Shown here piece after piece: positions 23,946 through 34,588 of a stretch of DNA of 64,000 nucleotides. The notes beneath the pieces were generated by a model. The model searched no databases. It saw nothing but the letters and a program-made list of their open reading frames with translations, and was not told the origin of the DNA. Position numbers and translations under genes: made by a program. The DNA comes from Glandiceps talaboti. Taxonomy: Eukaryota; Hemichordata; Enteropneusta; Spengelidae. Position 1 is the first letter of the stretch. Every line of letters begins with the position of its first letter. The DNA lies in assembly GCF_964340395.1 (NCBI RefSeq), contig NC_135560.1:19398598-19462597 (forward strand), read 5' to 3'.

Positions 23946-26900
23946 TGCCATAAGAATAGAGTGGATTTGGTAATACACCAGTGACACAAGTTTTGTTGTT
24001 CTTAGAGCTGGAAATAGAGGTTGTACATATACATGTAATTGAGTAAATAGGAAGGGGGCTGAGAGTTATCTTGTATTTTCATAACACCCTATTACCTGTA
24101 TTGTTACTGGTATTCAGTAATTAGCATGTACATATTACTGTGTAGGCATGGCTTTAATTTAATGGAACCATTAAAATAACTAATTATCACTTAGCCGTAT
24201 GATGAAAATATCAACCCTATGCATTACCAAGTGTGAACATAGTATTTATACATGGAAACAAGAAATCTTAAAAAAATTAAAAAATTAAAAAAAATTTTAA
24301 AAAATGACTTAAAATGTACTTTTTAAATGAACAATTCCTTTTTGACTGAGAATAGAAACAATGAAGTTTAGCTTTGAACTATTAAACAATGTATCATTCC
24401 TTTCTGATTTGCATTATTATTATTATTATTATTGTGTTATTAATTTTACCATGATTTTGACATTATTTTTTCCCAATGCTAGTTTTCCATCAACGAGTTG
24501 ATAAAATCTATTATTTAGTAATATATATTTATTCCAGTGTAATGTCAAGCATACCGTTGTATTTGCAAACTTTGCAGTTGGTTTTGAAATATCAACCAAA
24601 ATAGATTGAATTTACCTGTATGTGTGTGATGAATTGCCTTAATATCACACTTTTTGATATACAGCTTCTTCTATGGCATATTTTGCATGATGCTCCCTGT
24701 TTTGCAGCCCCCCCCCCCCCCCCCACCTCCTCACAATTTAGCATAATTTGTGTTTTCTTGTAACAAATGCAACAAATTGATAGCATGTCAAATCCAGAAA
24801 AGAAATCTGAAATTTAGAGATATTGTCTATGACCTTTATTCTTTGTTTCATGAGGTCAATGACCTGAAATAACCCCTAAATTGTCTCACCAAAATGCGTG
24901 AAAGCAAAAAGTTAATATAATACCATACATCACCTTTAGTCTAAATGATTATTTGTTCAAGTAAACAAAATGGCTACCAAATGAAATGGAGGCATCAAAG
25001 TTTTGTCTTACTCCCAACCCATTATACCATAACTGATTAAAATCATTTGGACTAACCATCAAAAGACAAGGTTTTTACAAGAATGACCCTGTATGACTTT
25101 GACACAAATATCTGAATTTTGAGAGAATGTAGATGTGTATCAGTTGAAAGAAGTCAGATTTGTGGGTCATATAATTATATTGAATTTATCCTGCCTTACA
25201 GGTATGTGCAGCTTAACAAACCACCTTTTTTTTTTGGATCATACACACACATTTATTATATTATTACAGTATACACTGATTTGAATTGTGTGATAATACA
25301 TTGTGATAGTGAATTCATGAAAAAAAAAGTGTTTGTTCTGTCTTATCTTAATATGTAAAGGTGATTTCATGCATGTGTGAGTTGAAATTGTCTCTCCAAG
25401 CATTTTGAACTGTGAAGAGGTCTTGGAAATATTACAAATATCACCATTTAATTGGCAATAGAGTAGTTTACAATAGAAAATACTATTTTTACATTTACTC
25501 CAAGTATGTTATTCATTGTTATCTAGTAGGAAAGAACACTTTCCTGGTCCGTCAGGGCCATAGTAGATGTATGATAATGTCTTTTTTTTTTGGTAGTTTT
25601 TTTCTCTCAATGTCTAACCCTTTGAAGTGTATATGTAATGTATGTATTCAGACATTTTTGTGTTAATAATATAGTATTTGCCTAATAATGAGGAATATGA
25701 ATATTTGCACCGTCACATAAATGTACACTACTGTCGATTCGACTTGATTTACGCCGTTAATTTGCACCTTCCATTTCCGATTTACATTTTGCAAAACTTT
25801 TCTTGTAAGAATAAAATGAGGGACTTTTATTCTGCAGAACTTCTGCTACCCTATAGTCTGTAAATATGGCTGAACCCTATTGTTGGGTGAATCTATTTAT
25901 CACAGAGAAAGGATGTTATCCTGTGTACTGCCATGAGAGACATTGATTGTAAAACTGACGTTCATTTTGTTTTCATTTTCTTCCACTGAATAGTTACTAA
26001 CAGATATTTACCGGTATAATAATTTTAGGTTGTTACTATCTTTCATGTAGACACGTTATAAGCATACCAGTTGTCTCAGGATTGCTAGAATAAAAATTTA
26101 ATTGCGACCAAAGCATGCTGAATTTTTACTGTTGAAATGTTGTGTAAATCTCAAATTCACATACATCACCTTCCCAATGATTAGACTGTTGAAAGACAAT
26201 GACATGAATGAGAAACGTGTTTATTTCTGTCGCAATCTTTCAAACGTGCATAAAATTGCCAGTATGGTAGAATTGTATTATACCCTTCTACTCTGTGTTA
26301 TTTTTCAATGTAAAATGATGTATTAAGTAACTGCATGCCATATCTACTGTTTTACTATACACATGTATATTACAGGTTATACTTTGATAGTCTTGTTTCT
26401 TTCAAAATTTCCAGAGCAAAAAATTTATTTTGAGTATCTGAAACTCTTTCAAAGTGCGGAGGTCAGTACATGTATTTGGGTCAGCTGAATGTACAGCACT
26501 CAAATGTGAAATACCAGAAATGATATGATCTTGAGAATTGTGCTTCGTTATCCCTACCTCATGTAAGATCCTATTAAATGCAACATATCTTGTGCTAGAA
26601 ATATGCAATCATTAATCCTAACTAGAATACTGCTTGCAAGGCACTGTACAATACTTTACCCATAATTCTCTCTGATTTGTATGCTTGAATGTTCCTTATC
26701 AATGAACCAGATTTCTGAACAGTTCAAGCACAAGTACGTTTGAGTATTATGTAACAAGTATGTTGATGAATCGAAAGGAAAGTTAAAAAATTTTGTCGAA
26801 AAATGCACCCAAAACCCAAATAAAAGGTACTTTGAATAAAGTGCTTTTCAACTTTATCACTAACTTGTATAGTTAGTGTGTAGAAAAGTCTTAACATGTA

Positions 26901-28156
26901 AATTTCTTGTGTTACATCTAGTACATATCATTCATGCAGATCGAACAGGTACATCTGTTTTCCTTCATTTCCTTGCAAAAATCCTGAATGTCTTTCAAGA
27001 AAGTCTGTTGAAAAATGTATAAAATTGCTATCGACATCAATCATTGATATCTATACCAGTGAAAATGGGTATACAGAAACTCATCAGTGGCAATTCTATG
27101 TTGTCAAAATTTCCAAAATGTTTTCAGACAACCCTGTGCATTGGTGAGACATTCTGACTTCAGAGATGTCATGTCTGCAAGTACAAATCAGAGAGGGTTG
27201 TGGGTAAAATAGTGTACAGTGCAAGGACAAGGGAGGTGTCACTTTATTGGAAGTGGACAATTGTATTGTATTATTCGAATTACCGGTAACAAAAACTCTA
27301 CACAGATGAATGTATACCTGGTCATTTAGAGGAATATCTACTATATTACGAATTGTAATTTACCATGTTTGACTTTGAGTTTGACTCCAATTTATCATAT
27401 TTATGTTACGTCTGTTATCATTCTTGCGAGTCATAGCATATTTTTCTGCTGACTCAAAAAATAATACTTCTTAATGGCGCATCTCAGACGATGCCGTCAA
27501 GAGGCCTGTGATTTTGTGACCATTGTCATTAATATGATATTATATTCTTTTGTTATTGTTTTTTTTTTAATGAAAATTATCATCAGCACTTCATGCAGAA
27601 CACCCAATGGTTACGTTCAGTGTCCACAGAGGTAACATTGCACCATACCATACAGAATTGTGGTACCATTCCGTTTGTCCAAGAGTATGCGCCAGACATT
27701 TTCAGGGAAACGCACATGCAAAAAACCACAAAACAAGACTGAAATAGTGTCACAAATCAGAATTAAAGATGTCAAATTTGAAATGCATACATGTATGACT
27801 AATGTTATCTTTGTGTGCTAACCTATTCCATGAGGTCATTGATGTACAACAATACAGGCCAGACTCCACTGGGTTACAGGCTTGCCACCAGACTACAGTG
27901 ACAGACATTCATGTGTGTGTTGTTGCAGCCATTTGGGTGTCCTGTAGTTGTAGTCTAATATTTGATGTGTTGATAAGTTTTTGTATTGGTATATTTTCAG
28001 TCTGTAGTATTTAAATCTTTAACTTTGTCTGTAAATGCAAAGTTTTGTGGTATCAGTCGTATACATGTCCTGTATAGTATTCTCCTTTCCTCAAATAAAG
28101 TCTTGAAATACAGAGTAGTGGTAATGAGTTTGTATGGTATGCCACATCACTCACTC

Positions 28157-28215
<59 letters not shown>

Positions 28216-28256
28216 TACATACATACATACATACATACATACATACATACATACAA

Positions 28257-28329
<73 letters not shown>

Positions 28330-28366
28330 TACATACATACATACATACATAAGAAATACATACATA
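28157..28366. repeat. Compound microsatellite (CAGA)n (CATA)n (CA)n (CATA)n
   Basis: About 14 CAGA units are followed by about 14 CATA units, about 25 CA units and further CATA units. All frames on both strands stay open through the tract, which explains the six overlapping open frames here. Confidence 0.97.
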
Positions 28367-28659
28367 AGAAGTACAGTCCTGCCAGTGGGTAACTAATAAG
28401 GGCTTGCCCAAATTTGTTACTCTTTAGGGAGTTGTATTTTACATGTACTATAGCAATGTCTACACATATACACTGGTCAAAAGTAAAAATTTTGTGTTTT
28501 CCACTATATTTATTCTGTCATCTGATAACAAGCATAACAAATTATTTCTTTATTTCAAATTTCAATTTACTAAAATGTAATTGTCATAGTTTGATGTGGG
28601 CTGTCGTTTTTTTTACTAGATGTGTAGCGGAAGATTTAGTTTGTAAGCCTAATCGGGGG

Positions 28660-28706
28660 CGCCCTCACACATCGGCCAACGTCTTTCAGCAAGACCGTTG
28701 AGGGCG
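28660..28706. repeat. GC-rich imperfect hairpin
   Basis: Arms CGCCCTCA (28660-28667) and TGAGGGCG (28699-28706) pair perfectly. Inside them AACGTCTT and AAGACCGTT pair imperfectly. The CpG-rich hairpin stands out from AT-rich flanks. I do not recognise a known RNA. Confidence 0.4.
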
Positions 28707-30792
28707 GAACGACACATATCTGCGTTCAAGATCAGCTGGTCTACTCAAATAGGAATGTATAGATTCTCCACAGGGTGATATATATATATGTGTGTGTGTG
28801 TGTGTAAATTTAGTTGTTTTTATAAAACGTAAACAAAGATGGAATCGATTGTCGTGTGTGTGTGTGGGTGGGTGGGTAGGGGGGGTACACTCCCTAGAAA
28901 TTGTACACGCGATCGTGTGGTTGGACAGTTAACGTTATACACTTTACATTGACAATTAAAATGCTATGGTAGTAAAAGTGTACTTACTTATAAAATAAGG
29001 ATACAGTGCCTACAGCTTCAGTGAGAGCCATAAAAAGGCGGGAAATTGCTATGGATGGCAAGGAGTCTTGGATATGCGGACATTAAGTTGAAGGGATTAT
29101 CATTCTTGGCAAATACATTTAGTATCCACTTTTTAGCCGAGTCGTTAGCTTAGTATAGGTTACAGTATTGACAATGGATATCATCTACTAAGCTGTCGCT
29201 AAATATCTTTCTAAAACTTTAATATTTACACTGCTATTTCTAAACTTTATAAACTGTCGACTTTTTTAGATAAACTAAGTGCCGGTATAAACTTGCAGTG
29301 TAATGTCATTTATAACTACAGTCTGCCATTACGGCCTAAAGGAATATTCGTTCCCAAATTCTAGTACAAAATAACAGCTACAAAAGTGTTTACACAACGA
29401 CACCCCTCTAACACTGACCATTTTGATCAGACTGGTTAATGCTGTAATCTCCTTTCCTAGTGAAAAGTCCAATATTGATGTGATAACTGTACATTAAAAG
29501 TACCATTATATGTCAATGTATGGCACTGTTAGACAGTAAGTGATAACAATGGGGAGCTATTATTTCGTTATCAATGGTCTGTCATTACCAATGAGGATGG
29601 CAGGGAGATTCTATTACTACGTTCTCAAAGGTTTACAAATTAATGATTTGTCAATCTGATGAATGGAATTATTGTTACTGGTACAGTTGACAACGTCGTT
29701 ACGACCTCTGTCTAAATTGAGCTTACCTATTTGGTGATTGACATTCGTTTTTTTTATTTCGACAAAAGTATTGTTTTGCTAGAAGTGGGTATTTCAAAGG
29801 AAATCAAGCATCGATACCAATAGTTTTGAATTGTCGGTGTATTTTTCACATCCACTGAAGCATATCTTTATTTAAGAGACCTATTACAATAGGTATTTAT
29901 TAGATTCCAAGATGACAATAGATTGAACTAGAAAACAGACACTAGATAAAGTTAAAATATAGAAACACACAACGAATATCTAATAAAGTCTGCTGATAAG
30001 TTAAGTGTCCCGTAAGTTTAAACGAATTGACATACCCACTAAAATGGTGTGTATATGTTTTGAATACTTTGGGCATAGCCAGGTCGATTGTATTCTATAC
30101 ACTATAGATCACTGTATACGCTAGTTCAATAGGTCAAACTCTTGATGGACAGGACGTGACCAGATCCACGGTAACTAACGTCACTCTCTGTGAATTATTA
30201 TAACACCAACTTTTATGAGATGTCTTTCACAATGAAAAAAAAAAGGACAAAGGCTCTAAACTGCTGCCACTTAAGCTGTATATCTGTTTGTTACGCCTGA
30301 TTGTGGCCGAATAAAAGGATGGGGCAACTAAGGTCGAATGGCTTGGTAACGTATACCAATACCAAACAAACGGGTGTACATAGAACTAGAATACAGCAGT
30401 CATGTTAGATAGATATATATCAAATCGAAAATAATAACATCTTATGTACACTAAACATATGAGTTCTTTTGATCGCTTAAATTTGATAATGTCTTTAAAA
30501 TGACCTTCAAACACACTGACAATTAAGTACAATTTTACGCTATATAAACACCGTCCAAGCTTTGGTTACAATGCCATGATGTTGAACAAGTATTACTTTC
30601 TATACTGTTTACAAAATAAACAAATTATCATGTCCAACACTTGGATGTAAAACAGAAATGGAACAATATGCTCACTGATATCTTTTTGTGTGTGTGTTTT
30701 AGATAAACATTAGCAAATATTCAATACAGGATTCGTGCGTATATATATTCTAAGAAGTTGTGTTGCAGTTCAGGAACTGTTCAATTCGTTAC

Positions 30793-31395
30793 TTATTCAA
30801 AATAGACTGCAAACACGGTAGCTACGGCGAAGAGAGACGCGTTTCTGTAATAAGCAGAAGCGAAGTCGTCATTTCTGCTATCCCAAAGACAACGACTAGT
30901 TACACTAGCGTCTTGGTCGTAGATATTCCCAATTACAACATGAGTGACAAATTTATGTCGCTCAAAACCCATGATTTTGGTTTGCCGTTTTGCCGTATCG
31001 GCGATGGTGGCTGCTAACGTGGATGCAGTTTTGGCGTCATATTTTACATCATCTAAATTAGAGCACAATACACTGTCGAGCATTCTCTCTACCCGCGTTG
31101 CATTAAACTTGACATTTCTATCAGGATCCATCTTGTATGTATTTTCCAGTTTGGGCTTATTCTTCAGAATTGATCTACCGAATCCAGCCATTGACGTACG
31201 TCTTGAAAACCTTCGTAAGGCAGCAATACTTGCTATACCAACGTTCGGTTTAGCCATTTTTATACTGCTGTAAGTCCCACTCTCGCCGTCGTCTTGAGAC
31301 GATGGGCCCGTCTGAAGAATTACTCCCGGTCCGTCTTTGGGGTCAATTTGAACGGAGCTTCGTCTTGAAGACACTGAATTCCTTCGATCACTCAT
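30793..31395 (-). CDS. DYNLT5: Tctex1 domain-containing dynein light chain, DYNLT5-like
   Basis: Member of the Tctex1 (DYNLT) family, dimeric light chains that attach cargo or assembly factors to dynein; several members act in cilia. The intact intronless frame encodes 200 residues. Residues 1-80 are a basic, Ser-rich, probably disordered tail with RRNS, RRSS and RRFSRRTS basophilic kinase-type sites. The Tctex1 domain spans about 84-200. It starts with LENTY and ends with the family hallmarks SRCLWD (167-172), then RNASLFAVATVFAVYFE (184-200). LENTY and SRCLWD favour DYNLT5 (TCTEX1D1); the FSRRTS tail also recalls DYNLT4 (TCTEX1D4), so the exact orthologue is uncertain. The start is the first Met of the frame, giving MSDRRNS. 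A perfect X-box lies about 440 bp upstream. The opposite-strand frame at 30944-31273 is a shadow. Confidence 0.9.
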   Translation of the reverse strand: MSDRRNSVSSRRSSVQIDPKDGPGVILQTGPSSQDDGESGTYSSIKMAKPNVGIASIAALRRFSRRTSMAGFGRSILKNKPKLENTYKMDPDRNVKFNATRVERMLDSVLCSNLDDVKYDAKTASTLAATIADTAKRQTKIMGFERHKFVTHVVIGNIYDQDASVTSRCLWDSRNDDFASAYYRNASLFAVATVFAVYFE

Positions 31396-31802
31396 GATGA
31401 TCCTATAATATGGAGTTTAAATCAGTCACAAAGTCACAGAATAAAGTGAAATGAAATCGACGTGTAGAATATCGAACTGTAGAGATTCTTCAACATTCAA
31501 AGACACCGTACAGTGATGGCCCAATAGTATACGTTGATGAGGTTGACGTTCATGCAAATATCCCAGGCGAATGTTAGTAATCCGGAGAGAGTAAGTTGAC
31601 AGCGATATAGTTATTACACCAACATATATGGCGCCCGACTGATATGTACCCTCTAGCCACTTGGGGTTAAGAACGCTGTATCCGTGTCTATTGTAGTTTT
31701 AGTCCTATGGGACAACACTGCATTGTAGCACTTATTTATATTGAAAGGATTGTAAATCTCAATTTGTTCATTGTCAAGAAAAGCAGCCACGGAGTCTATC
31801 CG

Positions 31803-31809
31803 TTTTATA
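31803..31809 (-). promoter_or_regulatory. TATA box, candidate for the Tctex1 gene
   Basis: TATAAAA on the minus strand lies 24 bp downstream of the X-box and about 410 bp before the start codon. Initiation would be near 31775. Confidence 0.4.
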
Positions 31810-31832
31810 AGCTATAACTAATGCTTTTATTG

Positions 31833-31846
31833 GTTGCTATGGTAAC
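31833..31846 (-). promoter_or_regulatory. RFX X-box
   Basis: GTTACCATAGCAAC on the minus strand (GTTGCTATGGTAAC on plus) is a full 14-bp X-box: two half sites around AT. It is followed on the minus strand by CCAAT, the usual X-Y arrangement. RFX factors bind this motif in promoters of ciliary genes, and the nearest gene in the right direction is the Tctex1 light chain. Confidence 0.7.
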
Positions 31847-33613
31847 GATAACGCGCAACAGTTACAACTTAGTGTCGTTGCTTTGTATGTTTTGACATTC
31901 AAGGTTTCGAATAATTAAAATTGTCACTCGAACTCGCAGTTTAACTGTCGTGGTAAAATGTGTAGCTAGTATATTCAGTTCCTGGTCAGTTCTAATTTGG
32001 GAACCAAGAAGGTTCTACTACCATCGGTACATTTCTGGCTATAGGTTTTCAGATTTGTGTCCTTACACCACTTCACGTGTGTAAACCATTTGTTTCACGA
32101 GCATTGCATTGACATTGTGTAATTGTAATATTCAGACATTGCACTGGAACGATGGAATATTTTAAGACAATGTTTTACACTAGAAAATTATGCTCTGTAT
32201 TGGACATCTTAAGCTGATCAAAAATTGAATAAAACGCAAAATGTGATTATGTTAGTTTTAAGCATGATGTCTCAAGCATAGATGCAATAATTGTAGTATT
32301 AGTGCATCTTGACTCTTCATTTTTTTCGTTATTGAGCTTTTTATTCTTCCGGGTTTGCACTCAAAATTTTAGTAATTTTACTGCAAACCTGGGAACAATA
32401 AAAACCTCAAAAACAAAAAACAAACTAAAAAGCAAAAAACAACGCTACAATTATTGTGACCAGTCTCAAACTGTACAGCTGTTAATTAAAAAGTAATTAA
32501 AATACCCACACCTTGCTTTAATCAGAGTCACAAAGAATATATGGTGATCAAACTCGACGTCTTTTTGAAGATCGAAAATGTAACTTTTTTAACGCCAAAG
32601 TTAGGAACAATATATGAATCGACTTGACAATCATATATATACCCAAATAGCAGACTTAGAATTGCTGTACATGATAGTTTTCGTAGGTTTTGACAATTTG
32701 AGAAGACAATGAATGGAGAACATTCTATCAGATAAAATGAGAGCTAGTACGACACATCATTATTTGGAAAAAAACGTACCACATTTGGCATATCTGATAT
32801 ATGATGAAATTACGTAGACTGTCGAATTAGTACAGATCATGGCTAACAATGTCAATCTGACTTACAGAGTGGCAATGGTGATAACCCATTGGTCATTGAA
32901 ATCACGTGGGATTTTGAGGCACACAGAGACGATTTCAAGGCTCATGGACGAAAACAGAGGTTTTAGTGCGGCGACGTAAAAAATTAGACGACATGGGGAT
33001 AATATTCTTACTCACTCTGTTCCTGAAATCCCGGAGAAGTCAAACTAGATTAATATCTCTACAAACGCCCCTTAACGTACAGTGCCAAATACATGTGCTC
33101 TCATCCAAACGACAGCTAAGAATAAACAAAACTGATGGAAACATGTGTTCCTCAAGTGCCAGATGGTTAATGAATTGGCCAATCACTGGCCTGTTGCTCA
33201 CAAGGACTTGCTAATTTGTGAACACATCCTCAAAACCGATTGGCCAATTAGTGACCACACACAGGTGTCTTTGATGGCCCTTTCAAAAATCATAATCTTC
33301 CAAATACATTCATTAGCTTGACAATTCTTTGATGGGGTTATTTAGCTGCTTTTAACTATATTGGGCCGAGAAATGTTATGTTTAATAACAAGTTTTTAAA
33401 CATCATTCTCGCAAACCAGAGAAGTTATTTCTTCCGCTACACTCCAGTGGGACGGCTCCTTAAGAACGGTGCCGTAAAACAGGCCGTTATTTGCGACGAT
33501 GTTAAACATGTGATTGATGTGTATGTGGTGCAAGCTGTTAACTTGAGTCGGACTTTATACTAGTATATGCGCTACACACTCGGCTGATGCAATATATATA
33601 TATATAGTAAATA
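31847..33613. other. Intergenic region between the Tctex1 gene and the ribozyme element
   Basis: No recognised gene. Two ATTGGCCAAT-like words occur near 33175 and 33238. Open frames of 61-82 codons (32302-32496, 32966-33214, 33378-33563) have no recognisable domain. Confidence 0.5.
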
Positions 33614-33702
33614 GTATCAAACTCGTAGAATAGAGTGCTCGATGCTTGGGTAAGCAGGGCGGGAATAATCATAGTAGGTTGGTTGGAACTTGAGGTGCTT
33701 AG

Positions 33703-33743
33703 TTGTAACTCCGAGTTTCACGCTCAATGCGTTCATCAGACAA
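33703..33743 (-). ncRNA. Hammerhead ribozyme motif, minus-strand copy
   Basis: Exact mirror of the plus-strand motif at 33746-33786. Read from 33743 downward it has CUGAUGA, a 4-bp stem II, GAAA, a 3-bp stem III and the GUU cleavage triplet. The two ribozymes point away from each other. Confidence 0.7.
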
Positions 33744-33745
33744 CC

Positions 33746-33786
33746 TTGTCTGATGAACGCATTGAGCGTGAAACTCGGAGTTACAA
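33746..33786 (+). ncRNA. Hammerhead ribozyme motif (type I, short stem III)
   Basis: Core CUGAUGA is at 33750-33756. Stem II is ACGC/GCGU (33757-33760 with 33766-33769) around loop AUUGA. GAAA is at 33770-33773. Stem III is ACU/AGU (33773-33775 with 33779-33781) around loop CGG. The NUH triplet is GUU (33780-33782), with cleavage predicted after 33782. Stem I pairs ACAA (33783-33786) with UUGU (33746-33749). All invariant core bases are present. The 3-bp stem III is typical of hammerheads in Penelope-like elements and animal retrozymes, which usually act as dimers. The long palindrome could compete with the active fold. Confidence 0.75.
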
Positions 33787-33817
33787 CTAAGCACCTCAAG
33801 TTCCAACCAACCTACTT

Positions 33818-33819
<2 letters not shown>

Positions 33820-33903
<84 letters not shown>
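33820..33903. repeat. (TA)n tract, 84 bp
   Basis: Pure TA dinucleotide array inside the right half of the ribozyme element. Confidence 0.98.
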
Positions 33904-33905
<2 letters not shown>

Positions 33906-33960
33906 CGCTCTGCCACTGCGGTATAGAGCACTGTCTTATAGCAGATTGATACTCACCGAG

Positions 33961-34082
<122 letters not shown>

Positions 34083-34588
34083 TATAGCCTCCCTCTCTTT
34101 CATTAACACTTACATATACTATAGCTTCGGGTATTTTCTTATGTAAACGATTTTACGATGGCCAACTCTTGTTTCCATTGTTTAATTAAGTAAAAAAATT
34201 CGTCCGATACAATGATCAAAATATCCTTGCCTCATGTGGGAAATTCTTTTCCTTTTTTCTTGCAATCATTGTCTTTTTTGACTGCTTTTCTTGTCGTATT
34301 TTTGTCTTCTATTACTAGTAGAATATAAATTTTTGGTATCGTTACCTAGGTACATGACTGTGCTGTCCTCTGCTGTATATAGTATAGAGATGGCTATGAT
34401 ACACACATTCACATTAAAGGGGATAACAGTTTGCCTTACTTTTAGTTTTCGGACAATGACATCAAATGTATCTTGACATCTTCTTCTCGTTTCAGACACC
34501 GTGAGTGGGCATTTTTAAGAAGTTTGAATTCAATAGAAATATTTCAAGACTGATCTGCGCATGCTTCGTGACCTTAAACAAACCCAAA

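Larger units (their letters stand above)
22618..30792. other. Intergenic region between ABHD17 and the Tctex1 gene
   Basis: No recognised gene. The left part may include ABHD17 3' UTR. Contents: a 118-bp tandem repeat (23624-23945), a C14 run near 24711, a compound CAGA/CATA/CA microsatellite (28157-28366), a GC-rich hairpin (28660-28706) and a G-quadruplex-type run (28866-28885). The right part, up to 30792, includes the 3' flank of the minus-strand Tctex1 gene; TTTATT (reverse AATAAA) occurs near 29869 and 29892. Confidence 0.6.

Noticed and set aside
28134-28411. Six overlapping open frames of Thr-His, Cys-Val or Asp-Arg-Gln repeats
   Set aside because: They are translations of the CAGA/CATA/CA microsatellite.
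30760-31273. Plus-strand frames of 85 and 109 codons
   Set aside because: They are antisense shadows of the Tctex1 gene, whose family identity is clear.
33617-33926. MRCLVVTPSFTLNAF-type frames on both strands
   Set aside because: They are the two arms of the ribozyme palindrome read as protein; the hammerhead core explains the sequence better.
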